A stretch of DNA of 64,000 nt from Neurospora tetrasperma FGSC 2508. Its lineage: Eukaryota > Ascomycota > Sordariomycetes > Sordariales > Sordariaceae. Below, in pieces: positions 1 through 12,075 of the stretch. Location: assembly GCF_000213175.1 (NCBI RefSeq), contig NW_009799101.1:4171955-4235954 (forward strand), in the 5' to 3' direction. The position numbers and the translations under genes were made by a program. The notes below the pieces were generated by a model that saw nothing but the letters and a program-made list of their open reading frames with translations, had not been told where the DNA came from and searched no databases. Position 1 is the stretch's first letter. The number at the start of each line of letters is the position of its first letter.

Positions 1-463
1 GACGCCGATAAAACCATTTATTGGATGTACTTCTTTCCTTCTATTCCAGTACCTAACATGACACACCATTCGTTCCAAGATGGCTTAAGATCCTTGGTCG
101 CGGCGAGGGAGCTGGTTGTAGATGGATGGGTGTTGGGGACGTCGCCCAGGGTCCACCAGCCTCATGTTGCGAACGCGGCCCATGTTGTTCGAGTTCCTCC
201 TGTCCGAAATTTGTCCTTCAACCCATCTCCGAACGTTTCTCTCGACAGAAACCGGTTGTAAAAATAATATCATCCCAGCTTCTCAGACCCCATGTAAACT
301 TTTGCGTTGTAAAGTGTTCGAGTAGAGCGTACCGATCGATAATGGCTTGGTAATACTCCAAAAATCTGACATTGTCAAATATACCTTCCTCCTCTTAACG
401 TTGCCGTTTCCGGAGCCATTTGCTGACCCTTCTCTGCCGAACCCCTCCCACCAAATCATCCCA
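1..463. other. region downstream of bre-1
   Basis: This stretch lies 3' of the bre-1 stop. It probably holds the bre-1 3' UTR and the start of the next intergenic region. The short open frames on both strands show no family resemblance, and no gene can be supported. Confidence 0.5.
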
Positions 464-3135
464 TTACAAATGAGCAGGCATGGCGTCAGATCGATCGAAC
501 GCCTTGTTGCAGCTTGGGCATTTTCGCATCCGGTTCGCCAGTCGGTTATCGACACACTCGTTGCAGAATACATGCCCGCATCCCTTGAGTATCGTGTTCT
601 TGAAGTTGCTCCTGCATACGGAACAAAGGACCAAGTTCTAGAGAAGTGGCAGGTTAGTCTATAAATCCAGGTCCAATCTCTCTCCAAATCCCCACTTACC
701 CTCAGCATTTCCTCCTCCTCAGTTGAGTTGGACTGGCACTTTGTCTTCCATTTGTCGCGTTCCGAGCTAACTTTGTCGAGGCGCACCTTGAGCTTCTCCG
801 CCTCTTGTTCCTTGTCCATTGCCTTCTCCTTCAGTTCCCTGCCTGCAGTGTCCTTGGATTTCACAAGATTTTGCAGGTTTTCAATCTGCGACTTTACCGA
901 ATCTGCCCGCCGAGTGGCCTCGGAACTCAAGGATTCCAGCTTCTTGCTCTCCGTCACAATAGTTATGTTGGACTGCTTCAGATCCGCAATCTGCTTCTCC
1001 AAAGTGGTGATGAGTGCTCGGTGCTGTGTCTCGACATCCTTGAGCTGGGAAATGATCTCGGAGCTCTTGCTGTTCTGTCCGCGCAATGTCCGTATCTCGG
1101 CTATCCGAATGTCCATGTCTTTGCGCGCCGCAAAGTACTTCTGGTCTGCTTTGCTCTTTTCGGCTGTGAGAATAGCAACCCGCTCCTCCAGAGCAGTGAA
1201 ATCCATCACCTTCTTATGGGCGATACCCATAGCCTTCCTATATGACTTCTCGAGTGCTGGAAGCTCCTTGTTGATCGCCTCGTAATCCCGCTCCAACTTG
1301 GCGAACTTCTCACGGAGCTCTTCAGCCGAGAGAGTACTTAAATCCTCCGTCGGGGCGGCCTTGGCTGCATCTTCCGTTGGTCTTAACCTCTCAAGTTCGG
1401 ATTCTAGTTGAGTTATCCGATCCGTCATGGCCTCAACAAGCTCATTCAGGTGAGCGGATGCTGTCTTTTCCTGTTCCTGGCTTGCCTTACGCATTGCGAG
1501 TTCAGCAAGAAGCTCATCCCTTGCGGAGCGGATCCTAGTGAGATCCTGGTCTTTTTGTTGTATCTGGTCCTCCAGATCTGACGTGAGAGCCTGGGCTTCT
1601 TGTTCCAGGGTGGCACGGTACGATGTTCGTTCGGCCCGCAGCTTCTCGGCGTCTTCCCGGAACTGCTTGTTGACGGCCTCCAGGTTGTTGATGCGCTTGA
1701 TGAGATCCTCGTTTTGAGCCTTGAACTGCTTGAATACGTCGGTCCGGGCATAATCTTCCTCGGAAATGCCCTCCTTCTTGATCTTGAAACTGGCATTTTC
1801 TTCTTGTAAGGTCTTGATTTCGGCAAGAAGAGACTCAATCTGTTCTTTTTGCTTGTTGGCCACGGCAATGGCTTCCTTGTATTTAGTCTTGTACTCGGCG
1901 CCGTCGCCGTTTTCCGCAATTGAACCTGTGCCATTTTCGTCATTTGTGGTTTGTCGCGTTGTCGAGTTGGCCAGTGCCTGCTGTTCCAATTTTTGGACTT
2001 GTGCACTTCTAACCCTATCGAGCTTCCGTTCCGCCTTGATCACCTTGAGAGTCGCGGTATCATACTGTTCGGAGAGCGTCGCATTTTCGGCCTGGAGTCT
2101 GTCGATTTTCACTGCTAGTTCCTTTTGATTTGCCAGTAAAGACTTCACCTGTGCTTCCAATTGCGCCACATCGGGCTTGACCTCGCCCCGGGAACTGGCG
2201 AGCTTGTTGAGTAGCGACTCGACCTTGAGAATGACGGGTTTCTTGATGTCATCCAAATGTTGGCGGAATTCCTTGCTGTCCTTAAAGGCGAGGCTCGATA
2301 CCCAATTGGAGTCTGCGGGCTTGAGGGCTATGGATTTGAGTGACCCTTCGACAATCAACTCTAGCTCTTGAGTCAACTGGGGGGGTTGTCAGCGCGCTTT
2401 GTCGTGTGGAGATATGAGTGGGGCCGAGACATACCTGCGATAGCCAGTACTTGATAACCCGCAAATGATCATCGTGAAAAGCCGCGCTTTTCTCGGCTTC
2501 TTGTAGACGGTGTTCTAGGTCGACCTTTGACCGCTTGTACTCGAGCATCTGCCGGTAAATGGCACCTTTTTGATATTCCTGCGCGTTGTAACCAGTCAGC
2601 CAAGCCGTCGCCTCCAAGCCCGTGAAAGGAGATTCATGTACACCGTGGGCGAGTTAAGGAGCGTGGTATTTGGGAGTAGGCAGGGTCAAGGCATTGCATG
2701 ATGAAGAGAGAATCCTGGGAGCCGGGCGTGCTGTTGCCAGCAAGCCGCGCATTAGCAAGGGTCGAGGAGAGTACCCCAACAAAAACATCGCGGTGAGGGT
2801 CATCAGGAGGTTGGCCGACACGTAAGATGCTATCTAAAGCGGACGCGACTGCGGTGGATGGCAGGCGGCGTCGAGGGGCTGACAGGATAGAACACGCCGG
2901 ACGGCGTGGAGGATGTGAGGGGCTAGGCTTGGATGTGATGATACGGAGAAGGGCGAGAAAGGAGGGGGTGGGTGTGAAGCGGTAGCCGACAATGTGTGGA
3001 ACATACCTCAATCCAAGCCTCTTCCCTTGAATCGTTGGAGTCGTCCTTGGACTTGCTGGTGCCGTTGACAGCCTGTCGCTTGCTAGGAGGGGCAACGTCG
3101 TCCGCGTTGGCGGCGGGTCTCTTCCTGTCCTCCAT
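464..3135 (-). CDS. bre-1: E3 ubiquitin ligase Bre1 (histone H2B monoubiquitination)
   Basis: Four exons: 3135-3007, 2578-2435, 2376-700 and 637-464, all junctions in frame, giving 707 residues. Bre1 is the nuclear RING E3 that works with the E2 Rad6 to monoubiquitinate histone H2B, which promotes H3K4/K79 methylation and transcription elongation. The middle of the protein is almost continuous Leu/Glu/Lys/Gln-rich coiled coil. The last exon encodes a C3HC4 RING with Cys655, Cys658, Cys670, His672, Cys675, Cys678, Cys690 and Cys693, close to the C-terminus as in the family. The RING only appears when the 62-nt intron 638-699 is removed (donor GTAAGT, branch ACTAACC). An in-frame ATG at 3186 would add 17 residues; I prefer 3135 because its context (AAGATGG) is better and the length matches the N. 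crassa protein as I recall it. Intron 1 is long (428 nt). The gene is divergent from the Bdp1 gene. Confidence 0.93.
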
Positions 3136-4611
3136 CTTGACGGTGGTAGGACGAGGCACAGCGGAGGGAGAGGTGGCAACCGGCATGAGGTGAGGCGCTG
3201 GAGGGAGCGGGCCGGGAACTCAGTTGTCGGCGCGGGCGGCGAAGGGCGAGAGCGCGCGAGCGAAGAAGGCCAGAAACCAAGTAGCAGCGGGCAGAAGAAA
3301 AGAGGTTGTAAGGAAAAGCGCGGTCGGCAATGGAGAGCAAGGACCGAAGGCGAGAGCAGCCAGCCGGGCGTGTGTGCGATGAAAGACGTGGTGGTCTTTG
3401 TAATGGTTGAGCTCTCTTACCGCCACTGCATACGGGGTGTGGATGACTCGTTCTCCGTCGTCGATGAGGGCGTCAACGGATGCGGAGGGGCTGTCGGCGA
3501 CGACGATGTGATGGGTTTGTGGGTGAGCTGGGTGGGTGGTGAAGTTGGACAGACCCGGTGCGCAGACTTGGTGGAAAAAAGACAGTCACGGCTCGCTGCC
3601 AAAAAGGAGCGTGCGGGTTCCAGTCTTGAACAAAGTGTCGGAGGATGGAAAGTGTGGAAAGGACGGAGCAGCACCTGAGGCAGGTCGAAGAACGTGACTG
3701 GAGAGCCGAGCCGGACGGGCTCCAGTTTGACCCAGCCTAGATATGTAGTGTACTTGAGAGAACTTGAGAGGGACCAGCGCAGCAAGCCGCAACGGACAGG
3801 CCGCCGAGGTGTCGAGGTTAGGTAGGGTGATTGAATACAATGGATGAATTGCTCGCTGTTCTCTGCTCTCTCACTTTGTTAGTCCCGTGTGTCTTCCATC
3901 TGTCTGTCTGTGACGAGGAAGGGCGGAAGCAATGGCCTGGAGGAGGAATCAAGTCTGTCTGCAACTGCAACCTTTCCACATTCTCAACACCTTCGTTCCT
4001 TCGCTCATCGGCCGCTGCTGGACACAAAAAGTGGGTCTTTGAACGGGAGCGCAAAGATGGACTCGCGGCGAACCCGCCAGACCGACAGAGTCCACTCTCT
4101 CGCCCTTTGGATGCGTCACGCTAAGCCTCTTTCAGTCTTCGGTTGGCCAGCGGTGCCTTTATCGCACTTTGGATTCCTCCAACGCCACTGGCCGATGTGA
4201 ACTGGTACCAGACTACCCGGAGCCAGTGGCCCAGTGCACCACCACCACCGGCCGGGACTGGATCCTGACCACCCACCAACCCACCCCGCCCATCTTTTTT
4301 CCCATCACCACTTGATCAGTCAACAATCAATTAACCGGGCAACTTCGCGCGCGTCTTTCTTTCAATCGCTTGTGCAGCAATTGACTCCCTTGGCCGCGCG
4401 CTATCCTCGATCTTTAAACTTCAGGGTTTTCTGGACACACACCAAACCAATTCGATACCCGCCAGAACAAAGTCGCATCGCTTGAGGCTCATCATAACCC
4501 TACTATAGTCTTTGTTTATCGTCGGCAGCCTTGTGTGGGCCATGCTCACCAAAACATCGACGCCTCCCCTTCTCTATAGTTGATTCCCGGTAGTCGCCGA
4601 CTAGATTCCAG
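3136..4611. other. shared intergenic region between bre-1 and the Bdp1 gene
   Basis: About 1.5 kb separates two divergently transcribed genes and should hold both promoters and 5' leaders. It is rich in pyrimidine tracts and short simple sequences. I see no clear TATA box and no credible coding frame; the longest open frames here are short and of skewed composition. Confidence 0.5.
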
Positions 4612-6915
4612 ATGCTCAAGAAACCGGGCTTCGGCCCCAAGGTCAAACCCAAGGTGGTTGCTCGTCGCAACGCGCCTCCTTCAGCAAAATCCACCGATTC
4701 AACTCCCGCCCCGACCGAGTCAACAACCTCACAACCTACCACAGCTGCCGCCACTCCCACAGCCGAGTCCGGTCCCTCGACCCGTCAGGTGTCGCCGGCT
4801 TCAGCTTCAGCTCAGCCTACACCCCCTGCAACTCTCCCAAGCGATACGGCCCCCGAGAAGGAGTCTTCGAGTGTTGCCAAACCGGTTTCCAAAGATGCCG
4901 CTCCAACGGACAAGCAAGCCCAACCTGCCACGATCTCAGCTACAGCTTCTGTTCCAGCTCCGGCGCCAACTCCAGCCCCTACCGCAACGGCGAGTACCCC
5001 CGTGGAAAAGCCAGTAGAAAAACCAGTTGAGAAGCCAGCCGAGAAACCGACAAGCGAAAAGAGTTCGAATGCGACGACCGCGACCGAGAATCCGAAAGCA
5101 GCGGCACCAAGACAGACACCTTCCAAAGCCAGGGGTACACCGGCGGCGGTTATTACTCCGACCATCATCGAAATCACTAGGCCCAGAGGCAGAAGCTCCG
5201 TGGCGACATCAGAAATCATAGCACAATCTCCGTCCAGAGCTACACGCCCGACACCCGCGGCCGATCCTTCAAGTACCACGTCCTCGGCCACCCCCAGTGG
5301 AACCTCGTCTACAGAGGCAGCTTCAACGCGTTCCAGCACAGAAACTACACAACCGGTTACCCAGTCCGAGAGCTCCACTGAGAGTCGAGCAGAGTCAAGT
5401 GCCGAGGCAACGGCCGCACCAACCACTAAAACTACCAAGAAGGCGCCCGTACCAAGGGCACCACGGGCTCCTCGAAAGCGCAAGGCGGACGCAACAGTCG
5501 ATCAAGCGGACAATGATGAAGCCGTGGCCGAAGCCGAAACGGCAGCGCCACCTCCCAAGAAGCGAACGCGGACAACAAAGAAAGCCGCGGCCGAGTCGAG
5601 TGCCGATGGAGAGGAAGCGGCTGAAGGCGAAAGCGAAGCCGCAGTACCAGCTCCCAAGAAGCGAGCTCCTCGAAAACGTAAAACGGATGCAGCAACCGGC
5701 GAAGGCGAAGCGGATAACGATGAAGCCGAAGGTGCATCAGCAGCAACAGCAACAGCACCTCCCAAAAAGCGCGCACGGACAAGGAAATCAGCAGCCGAGC
5801 CGAGCGTTGAGGGAGAAGACGACCAGGAAGCAGCACCCAAGCCGAAGCGGGTGCGGAAGCCAAGAAAGCCCAGGACAGAGTCGAACAACATCGATCCAGC
5901 TCTCCTGGGCGATGAGGAGCAAAATGAAGAAGCACAAGCCAACACCAAGAAGGGCAGGCAACAGCGCGAAGCTACCCCCGAAAATGCCGAGCAAGTGCAG
6001 ATCGACCGCACCCAGCTAACCATGGCCGAGCTGGCCAAGGACCTGCACATCGGCAAGAAATTCAGTCTACACGACGAGCTCGCCGAGCGCGAGCGCGCCA
6101 AACGACAGAAGTATTACGAAAAGCGCAAGAAGCAAAAGCGCGGCGAGACCGCTGACGGTGACGGCGACAATGCCGACGGCGGCGCCAGCGGCGAACAATC
6201 CGCCTCCGGCACCCCCGCTCCCGGCGGAACCTCTGCTACCAACCCTGCTGCGTCCTCCCGGCCTGCTGCCGCCGCCGCCATCGACGAGCCTCCTCTAGTC
6301 GACTCGTCCGTCGGCGCCATCGGCGAGCAGTATATCATGATCGACGGCGAAATCCGCCTCAACGAGCGCTCGCTCCAAGTCGACCGCCACGCAGCCGTCG
6401 ACCAAGCCAACTACGAAGTGCAAGAAGAAAACGACTTTACGCACTTAACCACATCAGCCACCTACCTCCGCCGCAACATGAAACCGGGCCAATGGTCCGA
6501 CGAAGAAACCGACAAGTTTTACTCGGCTTTAACCATGTTCGGCACCGATTTCGAAACCATTGCTCGCCTGTTCAAGGACAAGACGCGCAAGCACATCAAG
6601 TTGAAATTCAACCGCGAGGAGCGCGCCGATCCGGACAGGATCCAAAAGGCGCTGGTGGGCGAGAGAACGGTCATGATTGACATTGAGCAGTACCAGCGCG
6701 ACACGGGGCAGGAGTTTGAGACGGCCGAGAAGATTTATGAGGAGCAGAGGAAGGCTGAGGAGGAGTTTGAGGCGCGGCAAAAGGCGATTGAGGATGCCAA
6801 AGCCGAGGAGGAGCGGAAGAAGGCCGAGTTGCTGTTTGGGAAGGATGGACAGGGAGGGGTGGCGGGGGGCAAGAAGAGGAGGGGGAAGAAGGCGAGGCCG
6901 GAACCAACTTGGTAG
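4612..6915 (+). CDS. bdp1: TFIIIB subunit B'' (Bdp1), RNA polymerase III initiation factor
   Basis: Single exon, 767 codons. Bdp1 with TBP and Brf1 forms TFIIIB, which recruits RNA polymerase III and helps open promoters of tRNA, 5S and U6 genes in the nucleus. The N-terminus is a short basic segment followed by about 270 residues of low-complexity Ser/Thr/Pro/Ala sequence, including KPVEKPVEKPAEKP-type repeats. Residues about 283-420 hold basic PKKR clusters alternating with acidic stretches, with an imperfect internal duplication. A conserved helical region (MAELAKDLHIGKKFSLHDEL) leads to the SANT domain near residues 625-675, which begins after MKPGQWSDEETDKFY and includes FGTDFETIARLF and KFNREER. 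That SANT type identifies the family. The protein is longer than yeast Bdp1 (594 residues), mostly through the low-complexity N-terminal half. The C-terminus is basic (GKKRRGKKARP). Confidence 0.92.
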   Translation: MLKKPGFGPKVKPKVVARRNAPPSAKSTDSTPAPTESTTSQPTTAAATPTAESGPSTRQVSPASASAQPTPPATLPSDTAPEKESSSVAKPVSKDAAPTDKQAQPATISATASVPAPAPTPAPTATASTPVEKPVEKPVEKPAEKPTSEKSSNATTATENPKAAAPRQTPSKARGTPAAVITPTIIEITRPRGRSSVATSEIIAQSPSRATRPTPAADPSSTTSSATPSGTSSTEAASTRSSTETTQPVTQSESSTESRAESSAEATAAPTTKTTKKAPVPRAPRAPRKRKADATVDQADNDEAVAEAETAAPPPKKRTRTTKKAAAESSADGEEAAEGESEAAVPAPKKRAPRKRKTDAATGEGEADNDEAEGASAATATAPPKKRARTRKSAAEPSVEGEDDQEAAPKPKRVRKPRKPRTESNNIDPALLGDEEQNEEAQANTKKGRQQREATPENAEQVQIDRTQLTMAELAKDLHIGKKFSLHDELAERERAKRQKYYEKRKKQKRGETADGDGDNADGGASGEQSASGTPAPGGTSATNPAASSRPAAAAAIDEPPLVDSSVGAIGEQYIMIDGEIRLNERSLQVDRHAAVDQANYEVQEENDFTHLTTSATYLRRNMKPGQWSDEETDKFYSALTMFGTDFETIARLFKDKTRKHIKLKFNREERADPDRIQKALVGERTVMIDIEQYQRDTGQEFETAEKIYEEQRKAEEEFEARQKAIEDAKAEEERKKAELLFGKDGQGGVAGGKKRRGKKARPEPTW
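5456..5860 (+). repeat. imperfect internal duplication in the Bdp1 coding sequence
   Basis: The encoded protein repeats a module of roughly 65-70 residues. Each copy begins RAPRKRK, passes through an acidic ADNDEA segment to PPKKR(T/A)RT, then AAE-S--GE and a further basic cluster. The copies start near 5461 and 5665. Both consist of alternating basic and acidic blocks, likely disordered nuclear sequence. Confidence 0.7.
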
Positions 6916-7767
6916 AAGATGGATTGAGTTGATGAGGTGAGGTGTTGTGAAAGATTAGAGATGAAGTGTGCAAGTCTGGTGTTACAAGGGAATAAGGGGG
7001 GGGGAGATATAGGTGTCTATCGAAGGAAGAGACTCGATTGCTTTTCACTCTGGCATAGTTACTGGTTTTCTATGGTTGAATTGGAAGAGAGACGGACAGG
7101 AACAAATGACAAAGTCACGGGATAGGTGTGGCACGGAAACAGATAAAGGCTCTTACCATCAGGGATCAAATAGGTTTTATATACCCATCAACCGGAGGGG
7201 CACTTAGTTAGGTATGGAAACAGGGAAGGGATAAACAAATGGAGACACAAAAAAAAGGGTTCTTGATCATACTATGTGCGGACGGCTTCATGGTCTCGGA
7301 TCTTATCTTCACTTTCATTGCTGGTTATGGTTTGTGATGGAAAGCAGCTTCGTTCACTCTTCAAGAGACAGGACTATAGAGTACATAAAAAAATAGAGTG
7401 ATTCGTAAGCTGTTGTTCTAGGTCTACGCGAAGCATCTTTCTAGTGTCATTACTCCATTTACTCTTGATGCTTCCTTACCAAAACTTGTCGAAACCTGTC
7501 GCGCATTGGAGAAATCAGCCACACAAAGCCCACCCGTGTATTGAATGTGAACGTTGATCAGCAGTGTTGAGCATTTTGAGCTCCCTAAGGTATAATGTCA
7601 TCATAAAGTCTCCAATGCATCCTAAGCAAGCCCAAACCATCCAGCCGTCGCCCACGTTTCAAATGCAAAGGCAGCTGCTAACGAAAATCCACCCTGCCAA
7701 CGACTTTTAACGCCCAGTTACGAAAAACCCAAGATATCTCATTCCAGCCTACAGCCTCACCCCCTAT
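6916..7767. other. intergenic region between convergent Bdp1 and rad23 genes
   Basis: The two genes converge here, so this 0.85 kb should hold two 3' UTRs. It is AT-richer than the flanking coding DNA. I see no coding frame or RNA gene. Confidence 0.5.
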
Positions 7768-9525
7768 CTATTGTTGGGGCATGTCGTCATCTTCCTCCGG
7801 TCCTTGATCGAAAAGGAAGTTGGCGGCAAGCTCCTCATCCTTGTCGCAAGCGAAGTAGGCCTGGATGGCCTGGTCCTGGGGAAAGCCCAGGCGGGTGAGA
7901 CGCTCGATGGCATCGCGTTCCTCCTCTGTGACAGCAATACCGACAGAGCCACCCTCACCACCCTCGCCAAGGAGATTCAAAAACTGATCCGAGTTCTGGG
8001 CGATCATCTGGGCGAGTTGAGGGTTGCCGGCACCGAGCTGTTGCAAGATAGGCTCCAGCATCTGGGGCTGCTCCTGTACAAGCTGGCGCATTTGCTGAAA
8101 CTGTGCGTTGTTGCGGAGGAAGTCGAGGTTACCCAAACCAGCGGCCTCAGCACCAGCACCCTCCGCACCACGAGCACCACGTCCGCCAGCGCTGTTGCCG
8201 AGCTGAGCGGCGAGGTCGAAAAGGTTGACTTGATCGTCATCGTCACCGCCGGCAGCAGCGGGGGAAGCCGCCTGAGCGGCAGCAGCAGGGGCAGCAGCCG
8301 GAGCGGCAGAAGGCTGGCGAGAGGCAGTTTGTTGCTGGAGGTTGGCGGGAATACCCTAAAGCTGTGTCAGTAAACCAGATATAGAACAGAAAGTGGAATG
8401 AGTTGTGAAACGTACGTTCAAGAGATACTCCACAGCGCGCTCGGGGTTGAAAAAGGCGGCACGCATAGCAGCGTCAATCTGCGAACGCTCGAAACCCATA
8501 GCCTCCATGTTGGCAATGGCCTCGGCGCGCTGCTCGCCCATGGCAAGGGCATTGGCATCGCGAGCACCGGCAGCTGGGGCCGCCTCAGGAGCCGCAGCGG
8601 TTCTAGCGGGCGTCGGCGTCGAAGAAGCAGCGGCAGCAGCGCTGGAGGCCGCAGGAGCGGCGGGGGGAGCAGGTGTCGAGGCCGGGGCGGCGGCAGCGGG
8701 GGTAGCGGGAGCGGCGGCAGACGACGACGACTCGGCTGGCTTGGGGGCAGTGGTCTTGGGCTGCGAAAAAAATGTCAGCTTTATCTTTGTACGAGGACGT
8801 GAGTAATAACGGGGTTATTAGTACCTTGTTCACGACGCAGACAACGAAGCCCTTCTCCTCGATCTTGTACGACTCAACGGTCTCCTCATCCTTCAAGATC
8901 TTGCCTGTTGGGGCAAAGTCAGTATTCGGGAGCGGTATCCATCGTTTGAGAAGCAAGCGGTGCTTACCGGAGTAGATAAGCTTCTGCAGCTCGGGAGCCC
9001 AGCCCCTCTCCTCGGAGATCTTCTGCTTGACCTTAGAAATCTGCAACTGGTTAGCTTCTAGCTCGCCAGCATCATACACGTCTCCCGAAGCGACATGGGA
9101 GGCTCGCGACGCCGACAGAGCATTCGATTGTTGAGGGCTGTCACGGCGTATTGGATGTCTCCATGACGTCGGCCTGAGGTAAAGGGTGTAAGGAAATGGG
9201 AGGCGACGAAGGGTAACCAACAGTCTCGGTAGGCTCGATCTCGAGCGTGAACTTTTGTTGTTTGAGGTCCTAGATGAACGAACAGTCATTGTTAGTATTT
9301 GATTATATAGACTTTGAGAGCACATGGACAGAGGGAGCGAGCTCTGATCCAACCAGGCAGACAGGATCCAAAGAAGACGCTGGGTTGTTTCCAAATTTGC
9401 TGAGAAGCTATCGCGGTACGTCTGGCTCGTTGTCTGCCTGGCTGGCTGGCTGGCTGGCTGGCTGTCTACGTCAAACACTCGACATGGGCAAGCTTATGGG
9501 CACGTACCTTGAAAGTAACCTTCAT
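7768..9525 (-). CDS. rad23: Rad23, ubiquitin receptor and nucleotide-excision-repair factor
   Basis: Six exons: 9525-9508, 9269-9222, 9040-8968, 8904-8825, 8760-8416 and 8355-7768, giving 383 residues. Rad23 carries ubiquitinated proteins to the proteasome and stabilises Rad4/XPC in nucleotide excision repair. Residues 1-73 are a ubiquitin-like domain (MKVTFK-DLKQQKF, QKLIYSGKILKDEETV). UBA1 lies about 147-188 (IANMEAMGFERSQIDAAMRAAF), an XPC-binding/STI1-type region about 260-317 (LDFLRNNAQFQQMRQLVQ), and UBA2 about 331-372 (IERLTRLGFPQDQAIQAYF). Ala/Pro-rich linkers separate them. Exon 1 is only six codons. The exon 2 donor is the weak GTTGGT; I chose it because it keeps phase and gives the spacing expected from S. 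pombe Rhp23. Intron 1 contains a (GGCT)n microsatellite. Confidence 0.93.
9436..9464. repeat. (GGCT)n microsatellite in rad23 intron 1
   Basis: About seven tandem copies of a GGCT/TGGC tetranucleotide lie inside the 238-nt first intron of rad23. Confidence 0.85.
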
Positions 9526-11173
9526 GACGGGCAATCTGTGACGCAGCTAAGCGGCTGCTACGTTGACAATGAGAGTCTGATGATGTAAGTAAAGTCTGTC
9601 CGGACGGGCGAGCCTCGTTGGGTTTCGAGTCGCGATGGGAGACAGCAAGATTTGTTGCAGTCGGCGGAGTTGGGCGAGGACTGACGAAGAAAAAGTGGAA
9701 GTGGTTGGTGGTTGCTGTGGTAAGGTTGAGATGGCGAGGTGGCATACAGGGGAGGAGGTAGTTGTAATCGCTGTGGCAAGAAATAACAGGAAGCTTGAAC
9801 GTTTTACAGCGGCTTGTGATGACTGATGGGGCAGCTTTGAGGCGGAGAATTTGGGGTTTTGTTCGCTTCACCTGCACTGCAGTGAATGGAAGAGGGGCAC
9901 TGCAGGCGGGCAGCCAGTGTGCTACGGCAGTGAATGGCTGGGGGGGAGGCGGCAGGCAAAGTGGGCAGGCACAAGGCAGCGGCCATTGTTAGGCGGGGGG
10001 CTGCGCGGCATCTTGCCGCCTGGAGCTGGTGGAGAGGTCACAGTCGTCACACTGCCATCCGTCTGTACACACACATGGAGATTGATTCCATCCATTCACT
10101 TTCCCGGTTGTGTTGGCCTTTTTGCGTTGGAAAAACATGAAATGGTTCTTTATCAGTCCGGCTTTTGAATGTCACTGCTTACCACATGCTTCCGTTGGCG
10201 ATGGAAGGTGATGCCAAATCAAAGGGGAATGTTTGATGTCATGCTGTGAACCGATCCAAAGCAGCCATCTTCTTTCATCTCTTTTTTTCTGGAAAAAGTA
10301 TTATTTTCTTGCGATGAAGAAAATGAAGTCATCGCTATCGCTGGTTATGGCAGTGTCACGGCAATAGATCTCCACTCATCAGCGCGTATAAAATGGGGCT
10401 GAAGAACACCTCCCCGTCTGTACCAATCATATGCATGAGTTCCCTCTAGAAAGAGCACCAGATAAGATAAGGCCTTACGTTCGTGACCCGTGGATCGTGA
10501 CATTGAACTGGGGAACATGGTTGCTCTTGCTCTGAACATCATGTGTTGAGTTGACCACGAGTACCTTCCCTTCGGTTATCATCGCAAAATGACGGAACGG
10601 TAGCATTGGAGTTACTTTTCAAAGCAGCAAATATGATTTGAGGCAGACATTTTATTCTGGTTTCTCTCATCACCATTCCCAAGCTTCCAAGCTACCTACA
10701 TCTCCATTGCAGTCATAGTCGGACGTCTAAGCATCATAGCTTGGATGGAAATCACAGCTCAATATCACCGCGCATATTTCTCGGGCACGATCTTTGGTTC
10801 TGACTTTTTCATTTCTCATCCGCTACATCTTTCAGTCGTCCGTCTCGCGCATAGCGCAGAGAAGCATCTACCTGAATCCATCCATCATCTAGCCATCCCT
10901 CTATCCAACCATAGCCGAGCTTTTCTATGTACAATTCCCACCTATCCAAGACCCATCTTTTAGGTATGGAACTCAAGTCCAACGCCTCGCAATCAAAGGT
11001 ATCATATTCACGTCTTCAAACAAAACCCCCCTCCTTTCCTCCCCCAAGATATGAAAAATACAAAGGAAAGAAGAAGGAAAATAAAAGAGGAAGAAGAGGA
11101 AAAGGTGGTATCTCTCCCTCAGCAGCGACCTTTCTTACTCTCTGAGCGGAGATCGAGCCAAAGAGAATGAAGA
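9526..11173. other. intergenic region upstream of rad23, up to the first gap
   Basis: This contains the rad23 promoter side and about 1.6 kb of non-coding-looking sequence with short purine and pyrimidine runs. No open frame shows recognisable similarity or plausible exon structure. The sequence just before the gap is purine-rich (AAGAAGAGG-type). Confidence 0.5.
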
Positions 11174-11919
11174 NNNNNNNNNNNNNNNNNNNNNNNNNNN
11201 NNNNNNNNNNNNNNNNNNNNNNNNNNNNNNNNNNNNNNNNNNNNNNNNNNNNNNNNNNNNNNNNNNNNNNNNNNNNNNNNNNNNNNNNNNNNNNNNNNNN
11301 NNNNNNNNNNNNNNNNNNNNNNNNNNNNNNNNNNNNNNNNNNNNNNNNNNNNNNNNNNNNNNNNNNNNNNNNNNNNNNNNNNNNNNNNNNNNNNNNNNNN
11401 NNNNNNNNNNNNNNNNNNNNNNNNNNNNNNNNNNNNNNNNNNNNNNNNNNNNNNNNNNNNNNNNNNNNNNNNNNNNNNNNNNNNNNNNNNNNNNNNNNNN
11501 NNNNNNNNNNNNNNNNNNNNNNNNNNNNNNNNNNNNNNNNNNNNNNNNNNNNNNNNNNNNNNNNNNNNNNNNNNNNNNNNNNNNNNNNNNNNNNNNNNNN
11601 NNNNNNNNNNNNNNNNNNNNNNNNNNNNNNNNNNNNNNNNNNNNNNNNNNNNNNNNNNNNNNNNNNNNNNNNNNNNNNNNNNNNNNNNNNNNNNNNNNNN
11701 NNNNNNNNNNNNNNNNNNNNNNNNNNNNNNNNNNNNNNNNNNNNNNNNNNNNNNNNNNNNNNNNNNNNNNNNNNNNNNNNNNNNNNNNNNNNNNNNNNNN
11801 NNNNNNNNNNNNNNNNNNNNNNNNNNNNNNNNNNNNNNNNNNNNNNNNNNNNNNNNNNNNNNNNNNNNNNNNNNNNNNNNNNNNNNNNNNNNNNNNNNNN
11901 NNNNNNNNNNNNNNNNNNN
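11174..11919. other. assembly gap (746 N)
   Basis: A run of 746 undetermined bases. Any open frame drawn across it is an artefact. Its left flank is purine-rich simple sequence. Confidence 0.99.
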
Positions 11920-12075
11920 GGGTAAAGAAGTGAAAGAAAGGTATCATGTCGTAACTTCGTCTCAGGCCATCCAACACAACCACACAACCAACCAGCCGCT
12001 CGATGCCCGTTATACACCACAATCAAAACCAAACAAAGGAAACCTTTTTTTTGTCTTTAAGCCGGCCATGTTTCG

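Noticed and set aside
4812-5483. 223-codon minus-strand open frame opposite the Bdp1 gene
   Set aside because: It is a shadow of the Ser/Thr/Pro-rich coding strand; its Val/Gly/Ala-rich composition is what the reverse complement of such codons gives.
11016-12032. Long open frames spanning the first N gap
   Set aside because: They are open only because undetermined bases contain no stop codons.
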